This document shows, in pieces, positions 1-6,373 of a stretch of 6,523 nucleotides of DNA (the first letter of the stretch is position 1; each line of letters starts with the position of its first letter). A model generated the notes under the pieces. That model was not told the DNA's origin. It did not search any database and saw only the letters and a list, made by a program, of their open reading frames with translations. The stretch comes from an uncultured Flavobacteriales bacterium. GTDB taxonomy: Bacteria > Bacteroidota > Bacteroidia > Flavobacteriales > Schleiferiaceae. The position numbers were made by a program, and so were the translations under genes. The stretch is from contig CAIJMB010000170.1 of the NCBI GenBank assembly GCA_903821715.1, positions 1-6,523 of the forward strand. Direction: 5' to 3'.

Positions 1-276
1 GAGCTTGGAGCACAGGCTCGTGCCAATTTTGGTGATAAAATCCGAATCGATGGAGCCATGGTGCTTCGCGGCGCTCGCACTACGTTAAGCGGCCTAATGA
101 CCGAGTACGACCTCCCGGCGTTCATGGATGTTCGTCTCGGAGCCCAGTACCGCTACAACAGCCAGCTCGACGCGGTGATTCGCATTGACAACCTGCTCAA
201 CCAGCGCGCAGAATGGTGGATGGGCTACCCCGTTCAGGGAATTCGCGCAAATTTGGGCTTGGTTTACAAGTTTTAA
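1..276 (+). CDS. C-terminal end of an outer-membrane beta-barrel protein (TonB-dependent receptor type), 5' truncated
   Basis: The reading frame is open from base 1 and ends at TAA 274-276, giving the last 91 residues of a protein whose start lies outside the window. The tail has alternating polar and hydrophobic stretches typical of transmembrane beta strands (for example around RLGAQYRY and LDAVIRIDNLLN) and finishes in LGLVYKF with a terminal Phe, the usual signal for outer-membrane barrel assembly. The segment 'NLLNQ...WWMGYPVQGI' followed by a last strand resembles the end of Bacteroidota TonB-dependent receptor-like barrels. The plug domain and any TonB box are not visible, so the substrate and exact family cannot be named. 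The protein would sit in the outer membrane. No convincing terminator follows it; the gene and gyrB are 145 bp apart and gyrB seems to have its own promoter. Confidence 0.75.
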   Translation, partial: ELGAQARANFGDKIRIDGAMVLRGARTTLSGLMTEYDLPAFMDVRLGAQYRYNSQLDAVIRIDNLLNQRAEWWMGYPVQGIRANLGLVYKF

Positions 277-320
277 GCGTTTAGGACTCCAGAACTCAAC
301 GGGTTGCCGTTCGTGCGGCC

Positions 321-341
321 TGTTGAAAAAAATGTTGATAA
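321..341 (+). promoter_or_regulatory. Pair of DnaA-box-like nonamers upstream of gyrB
   Basis: Two nonamers, TGTTGAAAA (321-329) and TGTTGATAA (333-341), lie in the same orientation 12 bp apart, start to start. The second is the reverse complement of TTATCAACA, one base from the DnaA box consensus TTATNCACA; the first is weaker. They lie about 50-70 bp upstream of the gyrB -7 element. DnaA binding is inference only: dnaA is not in this window and A-rich sequence makes chance matches easy. Confidence 0.25.
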
Positions 342-389
342 ACGGGGCTAATTTCTGCGCTTATGGACTCCCCGGTGCGAGGCCTGGGT

Positions 390-397
390 TATCTTTG
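390..397 (+). promoter_or_regulatory. Probable gyrB promoter, Bacteroidota -7 element TATCTTTG
   Basis: TATCTTTG matches the Bacteroidota sigma factor -7 consensus TAnnTTTG exactly. It ends 24 bp before the gyrB ATG, which leaves a leader of about 20 nt. I see no good TTG/TTTG -33 element at the expected distance. The element is part of a short inverted repeat, TATCT-TTGT-AGATA (390-403), that would lie across the transcription start region. The leader contains no purine-rich Shine-Dalgarno sequence, as is usual in this phylum. Confidence 0.65.
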
Positions 398-421
398 TAG
401 ATAGTCCATTTTTACGGAATC

Positions 422-2362
422 ATGAGCGAAAACAATCAGTACGGCGCGGACAGCATTCAAGTCCTCGAAGGTTTAGAAGCGGTGCGCAAGCGCCCCGCGA
501 TGTACATCGGCGACATTGGCCAAAAAGGTCTTCACCACCTCGTCTATGAGGTCGTGGACAACTCAATTGACGAGGCCCTTGCGGGGCATGCCACCAAGGT
601 GAGTGTAGTCATTCACGAAGGCAATAGCATTACGGTTAAAGACGACGGCCGCGGAATTCCGGTAGCCATGCACGCCAAAGAGGGTAAGTCTGCGCTTGAG
701 GTGGTTATGACGGTCCTGCACGCAGGGGGTAAGTTTGACAAGGATTCCTACAAGGTTTCGGGCGGTCTGCACGGGGTAGGCGTGAGCTGTGTGAACGCAC
801 TTTCAACTCTTTTGCGCGTCAATGTTCACCGCGACGGCAAAGAGTACCAGCAAGAGTACAACATCGGCAAGCCGATGTACGACGTCAAAGAGGTTGGACC
901 TTCAGACTACCGCGGTACCATTGTATACTTCGAGCCTGATACCAGCATTTTTTACGAGAGCGTCTACCAATACGATATTCTCGCAGCGCGCCTTCGCGAG
1001 CTGGCCTACTTGAACCGCGGAATCCGCATTCAACTGACCGACGAGCGCGACGTTCAAGAGGACGGAAGCCCCCGTACCGAGGAGTTCTACAGCCAAGGCG
1101 GCTTGAAGGAATTCACCGAGTTCATCGACCAGAACCGCGAACGCCTCATTCCAGAGCCGATGTACATGGAAGGCGAGATTGAGGGAATTCCGGTGGAAGT
1201 TTCGATGACCTACAACACCACGTACGCTGAGAACATTCACTCGTACGTGAACAACATCAACACGCACGAAGGTGGCACCCACCTCGCGGGATTCCGCCGC
1301 GCACTGACCCGTACACTCAAAAAGTATGCGGACGAGTCCGGTATTTTGACCAAAGAAAAGGTCGAGGTTGCAGGTGACGACTTTCGCGAAGGCTTGACTG
1401 CGGTCATCAGTGTGAAAGTTATGGAGCCACAGTTTGAGGGCCAGACCAAGACCAAGCTGGGCAACAGCGAGGTTTCAGGAGCGGTGGACCGTATTGTGGG
1501 CGAGATGCTTACCAACTACCTCGAGGAGCACCCCAACGAGGCACGCATTATCGTGTCCAAGGTGGTGCTGGCCGCAAAGGCCCGTATCGCGGCCCGCAAG
1601 GCCCGCGAAATGGTCCAGCGCAAGACGGTACTCGGATCCAATTCTCTTCCCGGAAAGCTTGCCGACTGTTCAGAGACCGATCCCGCACAGTGCGAAATCT
1701 TCCTCGTCGAGGGTGACTCCGCAGGTGGTACGGCCAAGCAAGGTCGTGATCGTCGCTTTCAGGCCATCCTGCCACTGCGAGGTAAGATCCTGAACGTCGA
1801 GAAGGCGATGCAGCACCGCATCTTCGAGAACGAAGAAATTCGCAACATCTTCACTGCTTTGGGTGTGAGCCTCGGAACCGAAGAGGACAGCAAAGCCCTG
1901 AATACGGCGAAGTTGCGCTACCATAAGATCATCATCATGGCCGACGCCGACGTGGACGGCTCGCACATTGCGACGCTGGTACTTACGTTCCTATTCCGCT
2001 ACATGAAAGAGTTGGTGGAGCGTGGCTACGTGTACATCGCCTCACCACCCTTGTACCTCGTGAAGAAGGGTCAAAAGTCGCAGTATGCATGGAACGAAAC
2101 GCAGCGCGACCAAGTGGCCCGCGAATTGGGCGGCGAAGAGCAGTCCGGGGTTACCGTGCAGCGCTACAAGGGTCTGGGAGAGATGAACTCCGAGCAGCTT
2201 TGGGAGACCACGCTGAACCCCGAGGCTCGCACGCTGAAGCAGGTGACCATTGATAACGCTACTGAGGCCGACCGCATCTTCTCGATGCTGATGGGTGACG
2301 ATGTTCCGCCACGTCGCGAATTCATCGAGAAAAACGCGCGCTACGCCCGAATCGACGCCTAA
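422..2362 (+). CDS. gyrB: DNA gyrase subunit B
   Basis: GyrB is the ATPase subunit of the A2B2 gyrase, the type IIA topoisomerase that introduces negative supercoils in the cytoplasm. All expected motifs are present in the 646 residues. The GHKL ATPase part has YEVVDNSIDE (catalytic Glu43, Asn47), DDGRGIP (74-80) and GGLHGVG (114-120). The transducer part carries the QTK loop (341-343) with Lys343. The TOPRIM domain has LVEGDSAGG (428-436, Glu430) and DADVDG (508-513, with Asp508, 510 and 512 as metal ligands), followed by the gyrase-type QRYKGLGEMN (580-589). The length fits the short GyrB form without the insertion of the E. coli protein (about 800 residues). The QRYKGLGEMN version favours GyrB over ParE, whose Bacteroidota form usually differs here. 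Arg137 matches the novobiocin-contact arginine of E. coli. The start is fixed by the normal N-terminus and the promoter just upstream. It appears to be a single-gene transcription unit with its own terminator. Confidence 0.97.
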   Translation: MSENNQYGADSIQVLEGLEAVRKRPAMYIGDIGQKGLHHLVYEVVDNSIDEALAGHATKVSVVIHEGNSITVKDDGRGIPVAMHAKEGKSALEVVMTVLHAGGKFDKDSYKVSGGLHGVGVSCVNALSTLLRVNVHRDGKEYQQEYNIGKPMYDVKEVGPSDYRGTIVYFEPDTSIFYESVYQYDILAARLRELAYLNRGIRIQLTDERDVQEDGSPRTEEFYSQGGLKEFTEFIDQNRERLIPEPMYMEGEIEGIPVEVSMTYNTTYAENIHSYVNNINTHEGGTHLAGFRRALTRTLKKYADESGILTKEKVEVAGDDFREGLTAVISVKVMEPQFEGQTKTKLGNSEVSGAVDRIVGEMLTNYLEEHPNEARIIVSKVVLAAKARIAARKAREMVQRKTVLGSNSLPGKLADCSETDPAQCEIFLVEGDSAGGTAKQGRDRRFQAILPLRGKILNVEKAMQHRIFENEEIRNIFTALGVSLGTEEDSKALNTAKLRYHKIIIMADADVDGSHIATLVLTFLFRYMKELVERGYVYIASPPLYLVKKGQKSQYAWNETQRDQVARELGGEEQSGVTVQRYKGLGEMNSEQLWETTLNPEARTLKQVTIDNATEADRIFSMLMGDDVPPRREFIEKNARYARIDA

Positions 2363-2380
2363 GTCGACGCGTTTGCGTAC

Positions 2381-2388
2381 TACCTTTG
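2381..2388 (+). promoter_or_regulatory. Probable mdh promoter, -7 element TACCTTTG abutting the gyrB terminator
   Basis: TACCTTTG is an exact TAnnTTTG match ending 40 bp before the mdh ATG. The next base (2389) is the first base of the gyrB terminator stem. If transcription starts 4-8 nt downstream, the mdh RNA would begin inside the 5' arm or loop of that hairpin, so it could not fold the full terminator. No clear -33 element is seen; the TTTG at 2372-2375 is too close. Confidence 0.5.
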
Positions 2389-2414
2389 AAGGGTCGCTTC
2401 GGCGGCCCTTTTTT
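2389..2414 (+). terminator. Intrinsic terminator of gyrB (UUCG tetraloop)
   Basis: The 5' arm AAGGGTCGC (2389-2397) pairs over nine positions with GCGGCCCTT (2402-2410), with one G-U pair, around a TTCG loop closed by C-G, the extra-stable UUCG tetraloop. The T run 2409-2414 follows directly, its first two bases also closing the stem. It starts 27 nt after the gyrB stop and is a textbook Rho-independent terminator. Confidence 0.9.
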
Positions 2415-2428
2415 AATACCCCAAACTG

Positions 2429-3358
2429 ATGAAAATTACCGTTGTAGGCGCAGGAAACGTAGGTGCTACGTGTGCCGAGGCGATGGTTCGCATGGAACTC
2501 GCCAAAGAAATCGTTCTTCTCGATATTAAAGAGGGCTTTGCCGAGGGCAAGGCCATGGACATGAACCAGACGGCGACCCTTCACGGGTTTGACAGCACGG
2601 TTCGCGGTGTCACCAACGACTACTCTGCTACGGCGGGCTCTAAAGTGGTGGTGATCACGAGCGGCATTCCGCGCAAGCCCGGCATGACCCGCGAAGAACT
2701 CATCGGAACCAACGCCGGTATCGTGAAGTCTGTGGTTGAAAACGCGTTGAAGTACTCTCCGGAGGCCGTGATCGTGGTGATTTCGAACCCGATGGACACG
2801 ATGACCTACCTGGCGGCCAAGCAGAGCGGACTTCCCAAAAACCGTATCATCGGTATGGGCGGAATCCTCGATTCAGCGCGCTTCAAGTACTACTTGTCTG
2901 AGGCAATGAATGTTCCGGCAAGCGACCTTCAGGGCACCGTAGTGGGTGGACACGGTGATACCACCATGATTCCCCTGACCCGCTTGGCAACCTATCAAAG
3001 CAGCCCCGTGAGCAACTACCTGAGCGCCGAAAAGTTGGCCGAGGTCAAGTCAGCGACGATGGTCGGTGGTGCAACCCTGACGGGCCTTATCGGGACCTCG
3101 GCGTGGTACGCTCCTGGTGCCGCTGGTGCAGCCCTGACCGCGAGCATTGTGCGCGACCAAAAGAAGGTGTTCCCCTGTTCGGTATACCTCGAGGGCGAGT
3201 ACGGCGAATCAGATATCTGTATGGGCGTTCCCGTGGTGATTGGTGCCAACGGATGGGAGTCCATCGTGGACTACCAGCTCAACGCTGAGGAAGCGGCGGA
3301 GTTTGCACAAAGTGCAGCGGCCGTCCGCGCCATGAACTCGGTGCTGGACAGCTTGTAA
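2429..3358 (+). CDS. mdh: Malate dehydrogenase (NAD-dependent, LDH-like type)
   Basis: The enzyme interconverts malate and oxaloacetate with NAD(H) in the TCA cycle, in the cytoplasm. The 309 residues match the usual length of the LDH-like malate dehydrogenases. Visible features, in order: the Rossmann motif GAGNVG (7-12); Asp32 at the end of the second strand, which selects NAD over NADP; the mobile loop 'IPRKPGMTR' with Arg82 and Arg88, where an arginine pair marks malate rather than lactate dehydrogenase; Asn120 in the SNP turn; Asp148 and Arg151 in LDSARF; and the catalytic His175 in GGHGD, which pairs with Asp148. The start ATG sits directly before the first beta strand (MKITVVGAG), as in relatives. 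It has its own putative promoter and a strong terminator, so it is probably transcribed alone. Its last 80 bp overlap the 3' end of the convergent DUF393 gene. Confidence 0.96.
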   Translation: MKITVVGAGNVGATCAEAMVRMELAKEIVLLDIKEGFAEGKAMDMNQTATLHGFDSTVRGVTNDYSATAGSKVVVITSGIPRKPGMTREELIGTNAGIVKSVVENALKYSPEAVIVVISNPMDTMTYLAAKQSGLPKNRIIGMGGILDSARFKYYLSEAMNVPASDLQGTVVGGHGDTTMIPLTRLATYQSSPVSNYLSAEKLAEVKSATMVGGATLTGLIGTSAWYAPGAAGAALTASIVRDQKKVFPCSVYLEGEYGESDICMGVPVVIGANGWESIVDYQLNAEEAAEFAQSAAAVRAMNSVLDSL

Positions 3359-3722
3359 GATCCTGCGTGGCGCGTCCAAAAATCTGGTACCGGTGGGTCG
3401 CAACCCACCGGTACATTTTTTTATGCCCGGGTGTGAACCGCACCCCCGCGGCGACCATTCGGCCCCTTGGGCCAAGACATCGGAGTGCCTGAACCACGGC
3501 GTCCGCGCCTGAGTACACGGCTGAGGGCGTCCAAACAACTACTCCGCCAGGGTAGGCCTGCCTCCACTCATCGGTAAGAGGCGCATAGCTCAGCACTCCA
3601 TTTCGGTCCAGTGCATTCAGCAACCGCACCGAGCGCTGGCAGAGCGCACAGTCGCCGTCGTAGAGTACCACCGTACTCCGAGGTCCGACTACGGAAGCTT
3701 CACCCACCGCGCGCGTCCCCAT
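3279..3722 (-). CDS. DCC family (DUF393, YuxK-like) thiol-disulfide oxidoreductase-like protein
   Basis: The 147-residue product begins with a strand leading into YDGDCALC, the DxxCxxC signature of the DCC/DUF393 family, with Cys25 and Cys28 forming a thioredoxin-like CxxC. Further on come 'RCLGPRGRM' and the family's C-terminal motif YRWVATHRYQIFGR (104-117), then a Cys125-Pro pair also seen in relatives. Family members are predicted redox proteins; the substrate is unknown. I see no signal peptide, so it probably acts in the cytoplasm. An upstream TTG at 3755 is possible, but ATG 3722 is the better start; GTG 3707 is an alternative. From ATG 3722 it overlaps the upstream secreted-protein gene by 34 bp, and no -7 element is visible nearby, so it is probably cotranscribed and translationally coupled. 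Its last 26 codons run antisense to mdh, and codons 104-112 form the mdh terminator stem-loop. Confidence 0.85.
   Translation of the reverse strand: MGTRAVGEASVVGPRSTVVLYDGDCALCQRSVRLLNALDRNGVLSYAPLTDEWRQAYPGGVVVWTPSAVYSGADAVVQALRCLGPRGRMVAAGVRFTPGHKKMYRWVATHRYQIFGRATQDLTSCPAPSSWRGRPLHFVQTPPLPQR
3387..3422 (+). terminator. Intrinsic terminator of mdh, lying within the antisense DUF393 coding sequence
   Basis: GTACCGGTGGGT (3387-3398) and ACCCACCGGTAC (3403-3414) form a perfect 12-bp stem around the loop CGCA, followed after one A by seven T (3416-3422). It starts 28 nt after the mdh stop. On the minus strand the stem is followed by CAGA and then five T (3382-3378), a poorly placed U tract, so termination of the opposing gene should be weak. 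The same bases encode residues Tyr104 to Tyr112 of the DUF393 protein. Confidence 0.93.
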
Positions 3723-6346
3723 GGACTTGTAATCACGTACACCCCAGGCGCCCAACCGGCCGTAGGGATCGGCGAACCGGCGCCAGCTACAAACTGACCC
3801 ATGAAACGTCCGTCCAAACCGTGCACACGCACGGTTCCGTCACCCCCCACAAAAAACTCTGAAGCCCCGGGATTGGGCCAAACCACAAGATCGCCCACCT
3901 CAAAATCCGCTTCGGGCAGGCCGATGCGGTTGGTGTCGGCGCTCATAAATCGAATTCCGCCTGTGGATACGCCCAAAACCATTTCGGGAATTCCATTGAA
4001 ATCCAAATCCTTGACCCACGGAGCGTTGAGGTTGCCGTCGTGCGCCACGGTAGCCGAGGCCACCATGCGTGGGGTCATGACAAATTCCAGGTCGATGCGC
4101 AAACTGTCGGCCCCCAGTCCTGGCATAGTGCAGCCGTTGGTCGTGATGCTATTGTGGTTGGCCACATCTCCGAACGCATGGCTCAGGTACGGAGTACGGT
4201 GGGCCGCCAAGTGCACGTCACTGCTCGGGAGGTTTTTGCTGAAGCAAAACTCCACTACGAGATTTGACGTTCCGTCGTAGTCAAAGGCATTCTGAAAACT
4301 GATCAAATTCCATCCCTGACTCAGCACCGCGAGGTAGGCAAACGCGACGCCGCCATTGGGTCCCATTGCAGAAAGCACACTGTCTGATGTCTGCCGCACA
4401 GTGATATTGAAGCCTTGGCTGAGGTACGGGGCGCTCGGCGTCACGCAGTTGACCTTGAGGCCCTGAATGCGCGTGGGGCCAACGATGCCCAGGGCGGCCA
4501 GCTCGCTTCCGCGAATCAGGTACTGGTGCCGTCCGGCGCGCTTGCTTCCGCCAAACGGAGTACCGAGGGTGGTGCTCGTTACGGTGGCGGTGGCGGAATT
4601 AACCACCTGAGGAGTGAGTTCCGCAGGTTGGTTGATAATGCCCGAGACATTGGGGTACGCAATCACCCCAGCGTAGGCGCTTCCTACCCAGAGCTCGGTG
4701 CTTCCTTGGTTCAATACTACTCTCGGAACCGCGCGTCCGCTGAAGGTTCGAGCGGTGTCCACGTCCACGGAACCAAATCGCTCGGTCACAAGCACCCAGG
4801 TTCCGGCGTCATTGCGCTGAAATGCGACTTCTCCGCGCTCGTTGCCCACCAAAAGGTCAAGGTCGCCGTCGCTGTCGAGGTCATACAGCTCTGGGCTGGC
4901 ATTTTGCCCAACATCGTGCGTGCCGAGTTGTACCGCTCCACCGCTGTAGTTCGGCGCAAAAATGCTCCCGGAATTCAAGGTGGAATACACCTTTCCGTCG
5001 GCGCGGCCCACCACGAGGTCGAGTAAGCCATCACCGTTTAGGTCGCCGAGGCAGGGCGCTGTCCATGTGGGATTTGGTGTCAAACTGCTTGAAAACGGAA
5101 CCAACGTGTGCCGCCACACAGGATTTGGTGCAGAACCCACATTCGCATAGTACCGAAGTCCAAGCCGGCTTCCCAAAATCAGATCCTGCAAACCATCCGT
5201 GTTCAAATCACCTCCGTACGGAACCACATATGACCCCAGCTCAAGCATTTCGCCTTGAAGAAACTGTGTCTGGCTGCGCTGCCAAAAGGGAGCGGTAGTT
5301 GAACCGCTATTCGGGTAGAGCCAAACGCACGAATCGGATTGGGCCACACGCTCTGTGGGGCTAGCCACGAGGTCCTTGACACCATCTCCGTTGGCGTCGA
5401 TTAACGAAAATCCGGGAAACCAGAGGTTGACCGGGGTTCCGCCCGAAGGCCAGGTGCTGTCCTGGCTTTCAATGTTGGACACGGCGAGGCTACCCACGTT
5501 GTAACCCGCCACACCAGTCGCGTACGATACATCTCCGAGCAAAATGTCGGGAAGGCCGTTGCCGTCCAGGTCGTGAATGAGTACGGTGGACCCGGCGTGC
5601 TTAATGTCTTCGGTGAGGGCAGGGGACGATACCCTCGATCCCGTGCATGCATCAATTTGAAGAGCATTGCTCAATCCACCTTCTTCGAAGTCGCCCCAGC
5701 ATCCGTCGGCAAGTGTGAAATTCAATCCGCAAGCTGAGGAATTTTGGTGCCACTCGATTTTTGTTCCGCCCATGTCAAATGTGAGCACGTCCAAGTCTCC
5801 GTCTTGATCCACGTCGGTAATGAACGGACGATCCACGCTGATTACCTGAAGGTTGTAGGCTGGATTCCCTTGGACGTAGACGGATTTGAGCTCGGTTTGG
5901 TTGCCCAAAGCCCAACTGAAGGTTAGGGCGCCACCTACTCGTGCACCTTGCCAGACACCAATTCCGTTAATGACCCAACCAAAAACATCGGGTACTCCAT
6001 CGCAGTTGAAGTCGGCTATGTGGACCCATTGCTGGTTCTTCGGAAAGCCACGCGTCCACTCCGGACGTTCGGCCCACTGCCCATTGATTCGCTCCAAAGC
6101 GAGCCATCGTCCGCCATCGCGGTCAAAGACGATGAGGTCCTCACTGCCGTTGCCATCCACGTCGGCGTGAAACATTTGGGGATTATTGAGACCGCCCGCG
6201 GTTCCTAAATTCAGTGCTTGGCCGGCGGAATTTTGGATTCCGGCCAAGTTCGTCGGAAAAAACGACCACTTTACTTGGCTGGCCCCAGAGAACGGCAAAG
6301 CAGCCCACAGGGTCAGAATGAGGACGGTCCGAAGTTGTGCACGCAT
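3689..6346 (-). CDS. Secreted FG-GAP/VCBS repeat protein with T9SS type A sorting domain
   Basis: The 885-residue product starts with a Sec signal peptide (Arg2 and Arg6, hydrophobic core about 8-19, likely cleavage near Ala22 in SGA-SQ). Eight calcium-loop repeats of the DxDxDGxxD kind follow at about 62-70, 112-120, 178-186, 259-267, 317-325, 380-388, 435-443 and 489-497, the hallmark of FG-GAP/VCBS beta-propeller blades. Around 580-760 sits a different beta-rich domain (TPFGGS, HQYLIRGSEL, GWNLISF, FDYDGTSNLVVEF), a type common in Bacteroidota secreted proteins. A ninth loop, DLDFNGIPE, follows at 780-788. The C-terminus (about 815-885) has VVWPNP, a 'GLDGRF' turn, GVYVI and a final WVKLP, matching the T9SS type A sorting domain. 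The protein is therefore probably exported by Sec and then moved by the type IX system to the surface or medium. The ligand is unknown. ATG 6346 was chosen over GTG 6364 because it gives a normal signal peptide and the GTG lies upstream of the -7 element. Confidence 0.9.
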   Translation of the reverse strand: MRAQLRTVLILTLWAALPFSGASQVKWSFFPTNLAGIQNSAGQALNLGTAGGLNNPQMFHADVDGNGSEDLIVFDRDGGRWLALERINGQWAERPEWTRGFPKNQQWVHIADFNCDGVPDVFGWVINGIGVWQGARVGGALTFSWALGNQTELKSVYVQGNPAYNLQVISVDRPFITDVDQDGDLDVLTFDMGGTKIEWHQNSSACGLNFTLADGCWGDFEEGGLSNALQIDACTGSRVSSPALTEDIKHAGSTVLIHDLDGNGLPDILLGDVSYATGVAGYNVGSLAVSNIESQDSTWPSGGTPVNLWFPGFSLIDANGDGVKDLVASPTERVAQSDSCVWLYPNSGSTTAPFWQRSQTQFLQGEMLELGSYVVPYGGDLNTDGLQDLILGSRLGLRYYANVGSAPNPVWRHTLVPFSSSLTPNPTWTAPCLGDLNGDGLLDLVVGRADGKVYSTLNSGSIFAPNYSGGAVQLGTHDVGQNASPELYDLDSDGDLDLLVGNERGEVAFQRNDAGTWVLVTERFGSVDVDTARTFSGRAVPRVVLNQGSTELWVGSAYAGVIAYPNVSGIINQPAELTPQVVNSATATVTSTTLGTPFGGSKRAGRHQYLIRGSELAALGIVGPTRIQGLKVNCVTPSAPYLSQGFNITVRQTSDSVLSAMGPNGGVAFAYLAVLSQGWNLISFQNAFDYDGTSNLVVEFCFSKNLPSSDVHLAAHRTPYLSHAFGDVANHNSITTNGCTMPGLGADSLRIDLEFVMTPRMVASATVAHDGNLNAPWVKDLDFNGIPEMVLGVSTGGIRFMSADTNRIGLPEADFEVGDLVVWPNPGASEFFVGGDGTVRVHGLDGRFMGQFVAGAGSPIPTAGWAPGVYVITSPWGRARWVKLP

Positions 6347-6350
6347 TTTC

Positions 6351-6358
6351 CAAAGGTA
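6351..6358 (-). promoter_or_regulatory. Probable promoter of the secreted-protein operon, -7 element TACCTTTG
   Basis: On the minus strand TACCTTTG (6358 down to 6351) is an exact TAnnTTTG match, and only GAAA separates it from the ATG at 6346. With a start site 4-7 nt downstream the mRNA would begin at or within a few bases of the ATG, so it would be leaderless or nearly so. No -33 element is evident. The short distance makes this call less sure than the gyrB one. Confidence 0.45.
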
Positions 6359-6365
6359 ATTCACC

Positions 6366-6373
6366 TATATTTG
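6366..6373 (+). promoter_or_regulatory. Probable secDF promoter, -7 element TATATTTG
   Basis: TATATTTG matches TAnnTTTG exactly and ends 27 bp before the secDF ATG, a spacing much like that at gyrB. Only 7 bp separate it from the opposing -7 element at 6351-6358. A clear TTTG -33 element is not seen; its expected place falls on the start codon of the divergent gene. The leader has no Shine-Dalgarno sequence. Confidence 0.6.

Noticed and set aside
297..325. Hairpin CAACGGGTTGC / GCGGCCTGTTG downstream of the beta-barrel gene as its terminator
   Set aside because: The stem relies on three G-U pairs and is followed by seven A, not T, on the plus strand, so it does not fit an intrinsic terminator in that direction.
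730..737. TAAGTTTG inside gyrB, an exact TAnnTTTG match
   Set aside because: It lies deep in coding sequence with no gene start downstream in the right frame. It is the only other match I noticed and is taken as chance.
2042..2584. 180-codon minus-strand open frame across the end of gyrB and start of mdh
   Set aside because: It runs antisense to two clearly conserved genes and through the gyrB terminator, and its translation shows no recognisable domain.
3723..3755. TTG at 3755 as start of the DUF393 protein
   Set aside because: TTG is a rarer start, the extra eleven residues are not part of the family domain, and ATG 3722 is available 21 residues before the core YDGDC motif.
4415..5026. 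203-codon plus-strand open frame within the secreted-protein gene
   Set aside because: It is antisense to the well-supported FG-GAP/T9SS gene; its translation is low in family-like motifs and looks like a mirror of the repeat codons.
6347..6364. GTG at 6364 as start of the secreted protein
   Set aside because: It adds six residues before a good signal peptide and lies upstream of the apparent -7 element. ATG 6346 fits better.
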